Assembly: GCA_038496445.1 (NCBI GenBank)
Contig: JALMLS010000360.1
Location: 1-64,000 of the forward strand
Length of the DNA stretch: 64,000 nt
Origin: Trichosphaerium sp. ATCC 40318
Taxonomy: Eukaryota > Discosea > Flabellinia > Trichosidae
Reading direction: 5' to 3'
Under the pieces are notes generated by a model. It made no database searches. It was not told the DNA's origin and saw only the letters and a program-made list of their open reading frames with translations. Shown here one piece after another: positions 10,471 through 22,521 of the stretch. The position numbers and the translations under genes were made by a program. Each line of letters starts with the position of its first letter. The stretch's first letter is position 1.

Positions 10471-13299
10471 TTACTAAACAAATGTTGATTCGATTAAATG
10501 AGCTTCAACAACTGCGCTCTTTGATCAATACTAATATTGGACCAATAACATTGTGTCCTTTAGAGAAACGAGATGAGGATAAGACAAAAGTTTTTTATTT
10601 ATTTTTCTGTCGGGATTGTCTTCAAATAAATCGATGGCAGTATTGATGTTGCTCATAAATTCATCGTCTCAGTCAAATGACTGCATTAAATCGTGCTAGG
10701 TAAACACAGTTGCAGAAAGAGTATCGATGCGAGGGTTAAGTACGCAACCCTGGTTGATAAGAACAGGCGCTGTATCAACTTGAATACAGTACGAGTTGTT
10801 GGCACAGAAGTTAGGCATAATAGTATTCCAACAAGGCCTAGACACGCTTGCCAAGGCGACATTCATGACAGTTTGTAGTGCCAGTGAGTCATCGTTGATA
10901 GGAGTGAAGCTGTTCTCAAACTAGTGAAGCATGGCGCTGAGAGATCTGTTGACATCAGCACAACAGTCAAAGAGATGACGCATTGTAGCAACAATATTAC
11001 TGTACATGTTCATGCTCGTGGGAGGCAATGTGAAGGAGCTTGTGATTAATCCAAAAGTCTAGTTAGGGAGGAACGGCATAGGCGCGTCCGAGCCAACAGG
11101 AGAAGAGACTTTGGGAAATGGTTGTAGCTCTGCATCCCACGGCTTGATAGAGCTTCCATTTAGACGTTTTCGCCATCAGAGTCAGTGTCCATGTCATCAT
11201 TGGCAACGTTTGGACATGGATCAGGTACAGTGTCACCATTCGCAATGCAACCAGTACTAGGAGAAGAGTTAGAATAGGCCGGTGCAGTAGTGCCGGGTGT
11301 CAAATGTATTGACACTCGAAAAATGTGTATTTTTGTTTGAATAAAAAGTATTTTGTTTGTCGAGAAAATCGAGAAGAGTTACTGTAGCGTTGATCACTAC
11401 GCGTAGGGTTTTAATTTTTGGTAAAACGGCATTGATTAAAGTTCTTGCACCGAAAATTATTGCCAACGTTGCAGTTTTGATTGTCATGCCGTTGATAGCG
11501 TCGTTAGGCGCTATCGGCTGGTTTGTTGGCTAGGAGTCGCCAATATTTTCCAAAACGTCATGAGAGAGTTGTTGATATTAGACGTCACCATGACAACGAG
11601 AATGACAGTTTGAACAACTGCTTTTTACTGTTTCTCTCTTCCGGAGGCTTCAACCGATCAAATCGTGCAATTAATGCTATCTACACCTCCAAAGACGGTC
11701 AAGTTGAAAAATCTGATTTCAGCTTGTTATTGACCAGCCCTCTACTCGTGAGAGTACTGCTCATACGCATTTCTACGCGTACAGAAACGTTATATAGCAC
11801 TTTAAACAAAAACTATGCTGTTATAGTATTTAACTCTTCTATTTCAGTCCCGAAACGATCAAGCAGTGCTCGAAATACTACGATCGCCACAATAAAGCAC
11901 AAAAATGAAGGACAGACACATTTTGAGACTTAAACTGAAAACCAGCGATAGCATGCAATTACCAAAGGTCTACTTTTCCGCTTGCGTTAAACATTGCATG
12001 AGCGATATGCGTTTTTCCCGGTTCTAATGAGAGGGCCTGTAACAATTTGACTTGTGCTTACGAAAAGTGATACGGAACGCAAAATGCAGCTCGCTTGTAA
12101 ATATTACAGAGTTTTTTGCCGAACATAGCTTGTAAGGGCGAATACACTTTGAACAACTATTTATGGTTCCCAATAACGCTCAATACAACCTCAGTACTGT
12201 GTATGTGTACACCTTGAGCGTTGCAACCTCAAAACAAAACACAAAACAAACAAGGGTTTGAGCGAGAGCCTTAAAGAAGGATCACTCGGTGCTTTGTCTA
12301 GATACTACGCTACCGAAAAAACATCAGAAAAGAGGTTGCACAAGAAATTAAATTAAGGTTACCTATGTTGTATCGACGCCAGGTAGGGTATTGAGAGTAC
12401 GGCGATGGAGAAAAGACTAAAAACCACAACGGAGCTGCACGAGGTAACAGTAAACCCTTATCACCTACGAATGGGATACCTCTACAATAAAAGCCAAACA
12501 GAGTTCAAGCTAATACTCCTATGTTGTTGCAGCTTTAAGTCTTCCTCCACAAGAAAAAAAGTCATGACTTTTCTTTAACGGTAGTTTTTTTTTTGGTTGA
12601 CTTTCTTTCATCTGCCCTGAAATTCATGGATGTCCATATAATGGCAAACTACACTTAACTATAAACCACAAAATAAAAGTTGGAGGCACCAACCAAGATG
12701 AGCATGAAACGTTCAAATCGTTTGGTGAGGTTAACATACGTAAATGCTTAAAACGGAAATTACAAAGCTTGGCGATCTTCTTAGATGAGCACAAACCGCA
12801 TATCTTTTTCGTTACTCAACCTGGATTCGTGAACAACCGAGAAAGGCAAAGTCAAACATTACAATAGAATGATACCACACTATGAATTCCATTTATTCGG
12901 CTATTCAGCATGCTGAACTAACAAGCACTCATCTGAAAATAAAAAAATTGTAAATGCATGTTGTTTATCATGCCATTACTTTTGTACTTCATCGAACTAC
13001 AAAAGGTTTTCTTTTCCAAGTGATACAGCATGGTCAAACGCCACTCAATCGCATCGTTTATATCGCAGCTTGATGGCAAGGGTATACAAAGAAACGCATC
13101 TACATGGAACCTTCGTAAAGGACCTCACAGCCTTTTTTTGTAGTGCTTCCTACAACTTAAAGTGATATTGCCGCTACCCTTAATTTCGCTTCTAAGCATG
13201 TTATTCGCATATCAGTAAAGAGTGCTGGTCACCACCAAGATATAAGGTGCGCTAGTACTCGTATCAATCTCTTTCTCCTAACAATGATTTAGGAACACT
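10471..13299. other. Unannotated region, possible transposon remains
   Basis: No confident gene. The left part probably continues the decayed retroelement upstream of its reverse transcriptase. Frames at 11063-11245 and 11269-11487 (minus) and 11523-11933 (plus, 136 codons) have no recognised domain. 11940-13300 holds no feature that could be supported. Confidence 0.4.
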
Positions 13300-14450
13300 G
13301 TCGATGATGCCATTATGCTCAAATGAAGTTCTTTTCCCAAAGAACGTTAGACAAAGAAAACGTGCTTTTGACAGTTGGTCCACGAGTCAGAGTTGGGAGA
13401 TACATCACTGGCTACTCACTGAAAGTCAAACAATTGCTGCTGCAAGCGGAGGTGATCCATTTGGTCCGGCTGGTTGGGCAATGGGCGGTGGGCACGGTCG
13501 ACTTACTAGAATGATAGGCGTTGACTTATTCACAAAAGTTGATTTGGTACTCACAAACGGCACTTTTATCACAGTTCCATCCACTAGCACTATAAAATCT
13601 TTGGAGCTATACGAAGTTCTGCTGGACACCATTATGGAAGTAAAACAGCGCTAACATTCAATGTATTCCCAGATCCACGGCATGTTTCAGAGTTCTAAAG
13701 TGCTTTTGCTATCATTGATAAAATCGCAAATGACTTCCAACTTTGTCTTTCTCATGCTCCAAATTTCACTGATGTGTACTTCATTACTGGATATTCCTTT
13801 GATAGAGATTTTACGTATGCTCTTATCGCCGTGTATTGTATTGGTGTTCTATCTCATGCTCAGGCGCACTTACCGCGTACTGAAATTCAAGGATGTAAAG
13901 TTTATCCCAGTGCAATTATTCAAACTTACAACTCTTACGTGCGTACTTGGAAGGAAATAACAATACCAGTGACGTTGGAGGATCAAGTGTACTTGATATC
14001 TACTGCTCTAGACTTAAAAAACTAGGTCAACTTACCATAATGGATGAAAGACTTTGTGCCTAGCCAATGGCCAAATACTAAATTGGTTGTTCTGGAAACG
14101 GCATTCTTGGTGGTTTCAGCCAACATGGATCCGTACTGTACTTGCTCATGCAATGCGTAACGCATTGATGCCATTGACTTGCTATGTGAGTTGGGATGAT
14201 CGAATGGCGTTCCCACACCAGAATTGGTCTCACAAATTTGTGAATGGGCTGACGCTGTATTGAAGCCAACAGGCTTTGATCAATGGGTTTACTGGAATGA
14301 ACCTCAACATAACTTCGAATCAACACAATCGCGGCAAGAGAGCTACTATGGATCTATTGATATGTGCAATGAACTATTACAAGTGAAGAGTATGCATGAT
14401 CCGAATTATGTTCGTGTGTTTTCACTGTGTTGGTTGGGAAAAAGTGGCAA
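13300..14450 (+). pseudogene. FAD-linked oxidoreductase (BBE-like) relic
   Basis: Frames on the plus strand recall FAD-binding (PCMH-type) oxidases with a berberine-bridge C-terminus. Evidence: a KENVLLTVGPRVRVG segment near 13350, the flavin-site motif GGDPFGPAGWAMGGGHGRL at about 13449-13505 followed by TKVDLVLTNG, and a C-terminal segment with FDQWVYWNEP and LLQVKSMHDPNYVRVF near 14270-14420. The segments lie in different frames with stops between them and without convincing introns, so the gene is dead. Such enzymes oxidise sugars, alkaloids or related alcohols using covalent FAD. Neighbours are all decayed. Confidence 0.75.
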
Positions 14451-16156
14451 ATGTAGATCCAGCCACTTGTCAGATGATTGCTCTTGTTCAAAACAATTAT
14501 CTACAGGCGCATGCGCTCACAAAGACATGTGACTATCTTAAAATAACACTTATGCAATGTCCGTCTAATTAAGTTCAGAAATAAAAACTACTTCATTATT
14601 TACGCAATGATCACAAGACAAAATTGACGAAGAGACAGCAACAACGCTTTAATCTCCTCAACGATATAAAACTAAATTCCAAATGGAAGAGATGTATTTA
14701 CGTACACAGAGATAAACAGTGTACCCTATTTCAGAACAAGCAAACCAAGCAATTAAATCTTATATAGCGTTCCCAAATAAACCTCACACTGACCTAGGTT
14801 TATACAGCCCTAACGACCGTAGCAAACAACCAGCATTGATTAACGAGACATGAATCTTTAAAGACAAGCAATTTAAAAAACAATTCCAAACTAGCAGATA
14901 CTAAAATACCTTACATTAAAACCAGAGGATACGAGAGGAGAGACTGTGCCCATATGTATTAACATGGAGAAACCACGGGTTTGCTACAACATAACTAGAT
15001 GTTAGCTCATATATGACATACAAAGAAAAGAGAATAACGAAAGGCTTGCAGTAAAGATTTACAAAACTACTTTTTTATCATGTATCTATATACCGTTCAT
15101 TTTATTCATCAATCCATTATTTGAAGAACTACAACACTCCAAATGTGGCTACGTAATAGGTTGTACATAATGTCTGTATTAGCGTATGCTAATGATGTCA
15201 AATTGTGCTGAAAACTACGATAAATAACATGATTAAACTATTTGACATTGTCAAAACGTTTGCCAAATTCTGTTAACAAATCTACCAAGTTGGAAGCAAT
15301 TTTAGAGTGCCAGCCAAAATTGTTGTCCATGTAATCAACCAACTACTCCTAGCCAAGCAACATTTGTCTTGTCATCAATTGCCATACCATGAAAAACAGT
15401 GGACAAATGGAAGGGTCAATTCTAAAACATACAGAAAATTGTAAGTCCATCGAAGACTAAAGGTCATAGACGGTATAGTCACAAAGTTGGAGCTAAACCA
15501 TATCTGTATTAAATATTTGCAAACTGGTCGAGTGGCAATACTATACAATGTCCTTAACTATGATACAAACTCACTCATGCTTGCGACCAAAGAAGATAGA
15601 CTGCGTAATGCAGAAATCTTCAATACCCAAGTAATACAAAGCGCGATATCAAACTAACCGCAGTAGTAGGTTGTGGATCACAAACAATGGCAATTTTTGA
15701 ATACCTGGGCAGACATAAATAGCTGCAACAAAACATTATTTAAACACCATATAGTGTCCAGATGAGAACAGAAGATAGATAGATACACCGTGCTTGAATT
15801 AAGATCTAATCGAATAAACTAAACAAGCAAACTCTAGGATATGTAACAAAATCAAGTTCATTAAATATTCTGCTGTGTCTCGAGTAATAACAATATTGGT
15901 TCTTCAATTGTATCTAGTGAGTCACAAAGTCGACGTAGTTTAATAGGATAAGTTTATTTATGTATTCACCATCTTATTTTCCACTAGAGAAATTAAAGAA
16001 GAGCATGGCTGAACTTCGAAATTTTTTGTTGCTCAGGCCTATAAGAATTTCGTACATGACTTACTGCATAAACTTAAGCGCGATTTTTTTCCACAATACA
16101 CTAAGATATCGGTTTGAGTCTTTTTACTTGCTGAAATGAACGCGACATTGTAGTTC
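14451..16156. other. No recognisable gene
   Basis: About 1.7 kb of AT-rich sequence without a long open frame on either strand and without repeats that could be recognised. Nothing could be supported here. Confidence 0.5.
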
Positions 16157-16588
16157 GTTTTTGGCACAAAAAAACCAGAAAAGAAGTCATAATTTCTGGC
16201 TTACCAATCCAACTTCGACTCTGATTCTTTACACACAAATCCAATATGTATGTGCACATATAAACATACCAAAAATTTGTTTGTCGCTCAAGTTTTACGA
16301 AACACGTGCGTTTATCTCGCGGTAGAAAATACAGAAAAAAATAGGAATTGTAACATTTATGGCAAACACGATCAAGTTCAGTTCTGATTTTTTCCACAAC
16401 AGATCTACATGTCAATACGCGTATTTTGTATTTTGAAACTGACAAGATTTGTAAACATTCCTCGTTTTTGGCTCAAAAAAGCCATAAAGAAGTCCTCATA
16501 TCTGGCTTGAAAAATCGATTTTTGATCTGATTCTTTACACACTAATGCGACATGTATATGTGCGTATAAAACCACAATAAAAATATTT
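16157..16588 (+). repeat. Dispersed repeat, copy B plus partial copy
   Basis: 16297-16588 is the second copy of the repeat at 7602-7893, differing by a few substitutions and small indels. Immediately upstream, 16157-16270 is a diverged copy of the repeat's right half (the tcgtttttggc ... gattctttacacac part). So this site holds about one and a half units head to tail. Confidence 0.7.
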
Positions 16589-18362
16589 TCTCCGCTTGGC
16601 TTTCATTGAAACGCCTTTAAAAAAAAAAAGTGGTAAGCCAACTTTCACTGATGCCTTACACCGACCCAACATGTTGGTACGTATGTAATGGGTTAAAAAA
16701 AGTGTCTTCCTTGACACTAACACAAGAAGCTAAGCAAGAAACGATCTGAGAATTGTCAATATACGAATGAAGTGTGCGACGTTAATAGACTCCTCTAAAC
16801 GATTGTTCTAGGTACTTTGTGGCAAAACTCTGTTATGTTCTGAGGTCATGTTGGCGCTGCTAATTTGTTTAATTAATAACACGACGTTGGTTTTTGCTAA
16901 CATGAATATATTGCTATATTTCTATCGAATGGCATTAAAAAAGTATAACCTACCAAAGAAGTTTCGCTTGCGCAAGCCCACGTACTTCGCGTGTGTGCTT
17001 TTATTGCTAGAATAAAGTCTATAGCTCATGTGGCGAAAAGGTATGAACAGTATAGTGGTCTCGTTATAATAATGACATTTCTGTTCTCGTTACAATTCTG
17101 GTGTTGTGTGCAAGGTATTTCGCTATTATTTGGTTAAATAGTTGAAAAACCTTTTCGAACGTTTGCAACTTCGGTAATAATGCTGCTTCCACCTAAATCG
17201 TAAGCCCAGCGCATTGAACACTACAAGCACACGTTCGTTGATGGAATCAATAATCACGTTAGTTGATCACGTGAAAGTTAACTTTATGTTTACAAATGAT
17301 AATTTTGTTTTGTTGCAATCACCTAGCAACATACTTTATGTTAAAAAATAATAAAGCCGTTACTACGTTCTATATGACCTTTCTACAGTATCAATAGCAC
17401 TGAGTTTAGAAGCATTTTTTCACAATGCACTACTTCTACATACTTTTTTTGTCTCCGTTGCTTACAACGCCTCATTCTAAGACAGACGTACATACAATGT
17501 CTGTCAGGCTTACATCGTAGTTTCAAAGTGAGTAAGACACCAAGGACACCGCCCACTAGGCGGAGTGTAATTGTGAGGTTTGCTATTTCAAGATATACAG
17601 AAGTCTTCTCATCCTCATTTGCTACTTTCCCTTCCAAGTCTTAGGATGACTCAAAGACTCGTCATCAACTGTACTATCACATATGATTAATATCAGTATG
17701 TTACTTTGATAACTGTTATAGTTTCTAAAGAGAAAGTAATGAGGATAGCTGAAGGAATATGAAATTTTGAATGCTAAAGCGACTGGAGTCAGTCATGACT
17801 TCTTTTACATTCTTAAATTTTGTGCATGATCAACACATAGAGCAAAGCTACCTCAGCCCGTTTTTAAATGAATGTTAGTTTATTGAATCCATTCCATACG
17901 ACTCAAACGGTCCTTATAAATGTGAGGTTAACTAGCACAACCAATGTATCAATATTCAGAACAACTTGAACAATAAATTATTATCATGATTTAGTCTGTA
18001 TGCTTCTAACTATCACTCATACTCATTATTTAACAGCAGAAAAGCAACAAAATGAACAGGAAAAGTAAGAAGATGACTAAGAAGATGACTAAGGCAGACA
18101 AAGCTAGTTTGCTAAAGACGATCAATGGAAAATGCACATGGTCAGTTTGGTTTGCAGAGTTTAGGGCTCCTCAATATAATAGCTTGTTATCACCAACTTA
18201 GATAACAACGTCACTATCAAAACATATCGGAAGAACAAAAGCGCCAGCACCCTCGAAACTTCCGCATTGGCAACGGTAGAACCCATGCGGGCGACATGCT
18301 GATTCCAAATATAATGGACAAAGGCAGAATTGCTTGACTTGCACTAACGCCCAGCGAGCTAA
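16589..18362. other. No confident gene
   Basis: An 84-codon frame on the minus strand (17383-17637) has a hydrophobic stretch followed by a basic Cys/Arg-rich part and resembles nothing known. A short Lys-rich frame begins at 18051 on the plus strand with a repeated KKMTK motif. It closes within 50 codons and may be a remnant of the frame at 18363. The rest is non-coding as far as can be seen. Confidence 0.35.
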
Positions 18363-18728
18363 ATATATTTTTTAAGGGATAATGAACCTCTCAATGAAAA
18401 TGGGGTTACTGCAGCTGTCAGAAGAGGTGGTTATAAGCCATACACAACCGAGGAAACAAAAACCAGAGCCAAAACCAAAGACAGCCATTTTATTTCCGCT
18501 GTACTTGCCGTTGTGACTACTCAGCAGAAGCTTATTCAAGAATACAGGGTAATGGAGCCAGAAGACAAGGAAACAAAGACTCAGACTACATCACTTCTTT
18601 TTAGAGATACCTTGTCCAACAACAACCTTGTCGTATACTGCATTGGTGACTTTATCTTCAGTGACAGCTCTACCCTTATGATCAATGTAATGACTTCGGT
18701 AGCCTTGTTTTATAGGCCTTCCTATTAA
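18363..18728 (+). other. Orphan open frame, possible gene remnant
   Basis: A 121-codon frame without an ATG at its start. Its first two thirds are hydrophilic and look coding (GGYKPYTTEETKTRAKTKD, then AVVTTQQKLIQEYRVMEPED). The last third overlaps, antisense, the PARP relic at 18591 and is therefore probably chance. No known domain was recognised. It may be an exon of a decayed gene disrupted by rearrangement. Confidence 0.3.
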
Positions 18729-18985
18729 ATCCTCCGTTGGTTTTACGTGTGTAATCATTAATACATAATACACAATTCTTGTTTGTGTACAGGGTATATG
18801 TTGCCAGGAGTAATGCCTCAAAATAACCGGTTTTTTCTTTTTGTCCTCTAGTATCGTATGCATTTTCGAGATCTTCTGATGGTCACTTTGTCATTTGTAT
18901 CAAGGAGATTCAGTGTTCTGTTGTCCCTTTTTTGTAAAATAAATAAACTACAACCAATTGTTGCTTTGAACGCACGTAGATCTAT
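18591..18985 (-). pseudogene. PARP paralogue relic, deleted and mutated
   Basis: On the minus strand, fragments of the ankyrin-PARP family are fused. A piece of the pre-catalytic region (NTLNLLDTNDKV, 18885-18930) jumps directly to the end of the catalytic domain (GRPIKQGYRSH, NAVYDKVVVGQG, 18613-18720). The exons carrying the catalytic His and Tyr are missing. The catalytic Glu is Lys (VYDK instead of VYDE), and the segment before it is frameshifted. The intron-donor region agatct..acgtgcgttcaa shared by the two full genes is still visible at 18965-18985. Confidence 0.85.
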
Positions 18986-19229
18986 TACTTGCTCAAACTA
19001 CATGAGAAAAACGTCTTGGCTCCTTTTTTTGTATGGTGAAAGTAACAACATTAATTTCCTTTCAACAGTGCTTTCAGGTAAAATTGCAATGGTGCCTGAA
19101 AAAGTGTTCTATCAACAGCATTGATATTGACAATGGCATTGATTACATTGATATAATCTCATTGTGTAGAGACGCCCATTATTGTCGCTAGTAATTATAT
19201 TACGCCAACTGAAAGCAAGGGATTCTGTG

Positions 19230-19500
19230 ATATGTTTCCTAAAGGCTACAGCAGTAATTACAGCTCTGACGACGAAGGAGCAACTGGAAAGGGCGTTGAC
19301 CATTTTTAAGAACTAAGAGAAAGCACATGGCTTTAAACCACGTGTTGATAGCGCTAAAAAGAAATATGCTTTATGCGCTAATAACGATTATGCATTCTTG
19401 ACTCGTGACGAAGAGAATTGCGGAGACAAGATTGCCGACTTTACTTTTGGCCATCGATCTATTTACAGCAATCATGAGCGTCAAACCAAGTCTTACGCTT
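19230..19500 (+). pseudogene. Coding relic of unknown family
   Basis: A frame interrupted by one stop near 19310 reads TKEQLERALTIFKN, then EKAHGFKPRVDSAKKKYAL, NDYAFLTRDEENCGDKIADF and TFGHRSIYSNHERQTKSYA. Its composition is that of a globular protein, but the family was not recognised. No start codon or splice sites could be assigned, so it is taken as a fragment. Confidence 0.35.
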
Positions 19501-19877
19501 AATATCGGTAAAGTAAACAGGCTCACAAATATGTTCATAGTTGTTGGTGGTAGAACAGAGCACGGAGAAGCCTTAAAAAAATATATCTTTTATTCCTCAC
19601 TTTTTTTTTTTTGAGGAATTTAAAGTTCACGCTACAGTAAAAGAACTCCATGTAGCTATCATAAGAAATACATGTAACATGTGATTTTTCAATAACGTCA
19701 TAGCAATAACCATCCGCAATTACAATGTCATGAATACTCAGACTTGTTAGTGTTGTTCGGTTTGCGTGAAAAAAAATCCCGAGCCTGCTAGTTTAGTCGA
19801 TAGATGTTGATTTAAAGTTGTTTATTAACAGTATTTACATAACATGCAAGTCAATTTAAAAGAAATGAGATGTGCGT

Positions 19878-20870
19878 TCATACTTTTGCCAGCATTGGTT
19901 TGAATTTCTTGAGTGCTGGGTCATCTTTACTGACCAAACCCTTCTTTGCTTTACGAACTTGTTCAACAACTTTATCAAACTTTTTCATTTCAGGTACTTC
20001 AAATACACCATCTCCATTGATCTTGTTATTTGGCATCTTCTTGTATCGTTGTGCTTGTTTTGTTTCTTTACCCCAACCACATGCCCAAAGTGCATCAGGC
20101 TCAACAAGCGGATGAATAGAACCTTTGGAATCCAAGTAGAATCCACTTTTAAACCCTTGAGATCCTGTTTTGTTGATCACTTTGTGAGCGCCCTTCAATA
20201 CCTCAAGTACAGCTGCAAGTGTTGCATTGGCTTTGGCATACCTGTCATAACGTAAAATGTTCTTTTGCTGATTGGATGATTACCTAGGCGAGAGGGTGAG
20301 TCATACATCACAAAAAGTAACAAAGCAAAGCAAATAGTAGCGTACCTAAACCAGATTTTATTTTTTCTTCAATCCAAGCAGTGCGAACTGCTTTTGAATC
20401 TTATCGTATGGTGTCCACCATGTCTTCATTGAGCAAGAATCACTGATGTGAGCACAATAATTTGTACCATTTGGATTTGGGCTGATGATACCGACACAAG
20501 GACCCAAGCCAGCACACCACACGGTTTTGCTATAATAAACTGTTAGACTATACAGTACTAAATATGAAAACATACGCAATAACCCCTCCGACACCTCCTC
20601 CAACAGTTGCAGGTTTTACTGTTGGCTTCTTAGTACTATGATGAAGAGTGTCAGTAATGATTGGATTTTGCTTGCAGATCAATCGACGTACACTTTCTCT
20701 CCATGAGCTTTCTTTTGAAGCATTTCTTGTTTACGTTTTTTAGCTTCTTCTCTCATTCTAAGTTGTTTCTCTGTTGGTTTTGGTTTTGCTGGTTTCTTCT
20801 TTTGAGTAACACGTTTCGTTGTCTTGCTTTTGTTAGTAGTCGTTGTAGTTGATCTTTGTTTGTTTGACAT
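19878..20870 (-). CDS. Uncharacterised Lys-rich protein
   Basis: The locus starts at an ATG (20868-20870) with a Ser/Thr-rich, then strongly basic N-terminus (TTKRVTQKKKPAKPKP). An intron whose acceptor is tcatag restores the frame into TKKPTVKPATVGGGVGG. After that two readings compete. One stays open to a TAA at 20358 and includes CAGLGPCVGIISPNPNGTNYC. The other splices to a downstream frame (SKAVRTAWIEEKIKSGLG, GNHPISKRTFYVMT) that continues through LKGAHKVINKTGSQGFKSG to a TGA at 19878, with a basic C-terminus ending FKPMLAKV. It may therefore be one spliced gene or two tightly packed ones. No domain was recognised; the lysine content suggests nucleic-acid or nuclear association. Confidence 0.55.
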
Positions 20871-21451
20871 TATGAGTGTTGTAAGATGTTGTGTTTTGAT
20901 GTTGGTTGTTGTTATTTTTGATATTCTCGGCACAATGAAATAAGTCGACGTGATTGAAAATTCAGTTTTTTCTTCTCTCACGATGAACTCTTATTTCACG
21001 GATAAATCGCCGTGGAACTTAATTTCACGTTGATAATTAATGCCATAATACAAAGTAACAAAAGAGCGAAGAATATCCGTTTTACACTGTTCTTCAACTG
21101 ATTTTTCTTTTTCTCGTTAGGATCCTCTCAAAAAGGGAAACCGATGTAAGTACAATACAATCATACTTACAACAACGAGCCAAAAGGGTTTTTAAGTGAA
21201 TTTACCGCGCGAGATTCATCGAGAAAAATACGGAAAAAAACGGTACATTCTTCATGCGAAATGCGTTATTACAATTAGTTGAGCGAAAAGTTGTAAAAAG
21301 GAGAAAGACGCAACCACGATTTGATCACGTGATCCAGAGGTAAGCCCAAAAAAAAAAAAGTACAAATCCAAAATTGTCGTTTTTTATATTTACATTACAT
21401 ACATCATCGTTTGGATGTAGCGTTGTTGGAAGAAAATAAAAAAAAATAAAG
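20871..21451. other. Intergenic, upstream of the basic-protein gene
   Basis: About 580 bp between two minus-strand genes. It should hold the promoter of the 20870 gene and the 3' end of the 21452-22521 gene. A gatcacgtgatc palindrome lies at about 21324-21335. No other element was recognised. Confidence 0.5.
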
Positions 21452-22521
21452 TTATTTCTTGCTGGTACCAAAACCAGTTGGTAATCCCATCATTGCAAGC
21501 TCTTCATCTTCTTTTTCTTGCTCTGGATCCTTCTTCTTGCTCTAAACAAAACAACGCGTCAGTAAAAAGACGCAAAAAGAAAGAAAAAATGGGAAAAAAA
21601 AAACCAAAAAAAATTGCCAACAACTCGACACAACTTGACGCTTATGCGTCAAAATTATTTTTTAACGCAATGAGTAATATCAGTGTCACCATACAGTTTA
21701 AAAAAAAGGAGAAACAAAGCACTAGAAAGGAAAAGAAATTTCAACACAAAAAAAATAAAAAAAACATTTTTTGTTTACCTCCTCTTCTGCTATTTTCTTC
21801 TCCAACTCCTTTCTACGTATAATCTCTTGACGTCTTTCCTTTCTAGCACGCTTTTTACGCTCCTCTTCTTCTTCAAGTTGTTGAATCCTATCATCAAAAC
21901 TGTACTTTGAAATCTCGTCCACCTTACGTTTATGCTGGCGTAGCCTGTTTTTAACGTCGCTCAAGGTAGATCGCTTCGTTTTGAGGGACATACCCATGCG
22001 TCTTTGATCTAAGAAACAGCGTCAACTATTGCAGCAGTAATAGAAGCGCGACAACGCTTTATTCAATCGAATTGATTTTGCAACTTCTTTTGTACGTACG
22101 TTTTCTTCCATTCAAATGGTCCAAGTAACTCATTGAATCTTTGATAACGCAATTACATGCTTCACAAAAAAAACCGCTCTAGATAATGTCAAAAAAAGCT
22201 TGTTATTTGTGTATTACATACTGCTTCATCTCCTGTGGCCGCACCGCTTGCAGAAACAACTCTTGTTCGTCCCAAATCTTTTACAAGGTCCACATCGCCT
22301 TCACGCGCCACCAGCGGCTTTAAATCAACGGCGCTAACTAGTACAAAACATTTAATTACTTGGAGTTTGTATAATTCCGTACTATCAACAGTAACAATGT
22401 TTTCATTCTCCTCCCTATCCCTCGCCTTCTTTCTGTACTCATCTAAATCCCACGTTCTACGCTTTGGCTCCTATCAATAATTTAAGACTGAATTAGCGCA
22501 TTCGCCACAATGTACCGTCAT
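21452..22521 (-). CDS. SNU23: U4/U6.U5 tri-snRNP protein SNU23 / ZMAT2
   Basis: Spliceosomal protein that joins with the tri-snRNP and acts in the B complex near the U6/5' splice site helix. Exons (minus strand): 22516-22521, 22222-22470, 22100-22178, 21779-22008, 21452-21541, giving 217 residues (human ZMAT2 is about 200). Domain order fits: an N-terminal RRTWDLDEYRKKA motif, then the DLVKDLGRTRVV stretch, a U1-type C2H2 zinc finger (CEACNCVIKDS ... HLNGRKH), the MGMSLKTKRSTLSDV segment, a charged helix of Glu/Arg/Lys, and the family-typical Gly-Phe-Gly-x-x-Lys-Lys end. The two-codon first exon is inferred from phase only. It is divergently placed from the G-beta gene. Confidence 0.9.

Noticed and set aside
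12268-12310. ggatcactcgg string similar to the start of 5.8S rRNA
   Set aside because: The similarity stops after about a dozen bases and no rRNA follows.
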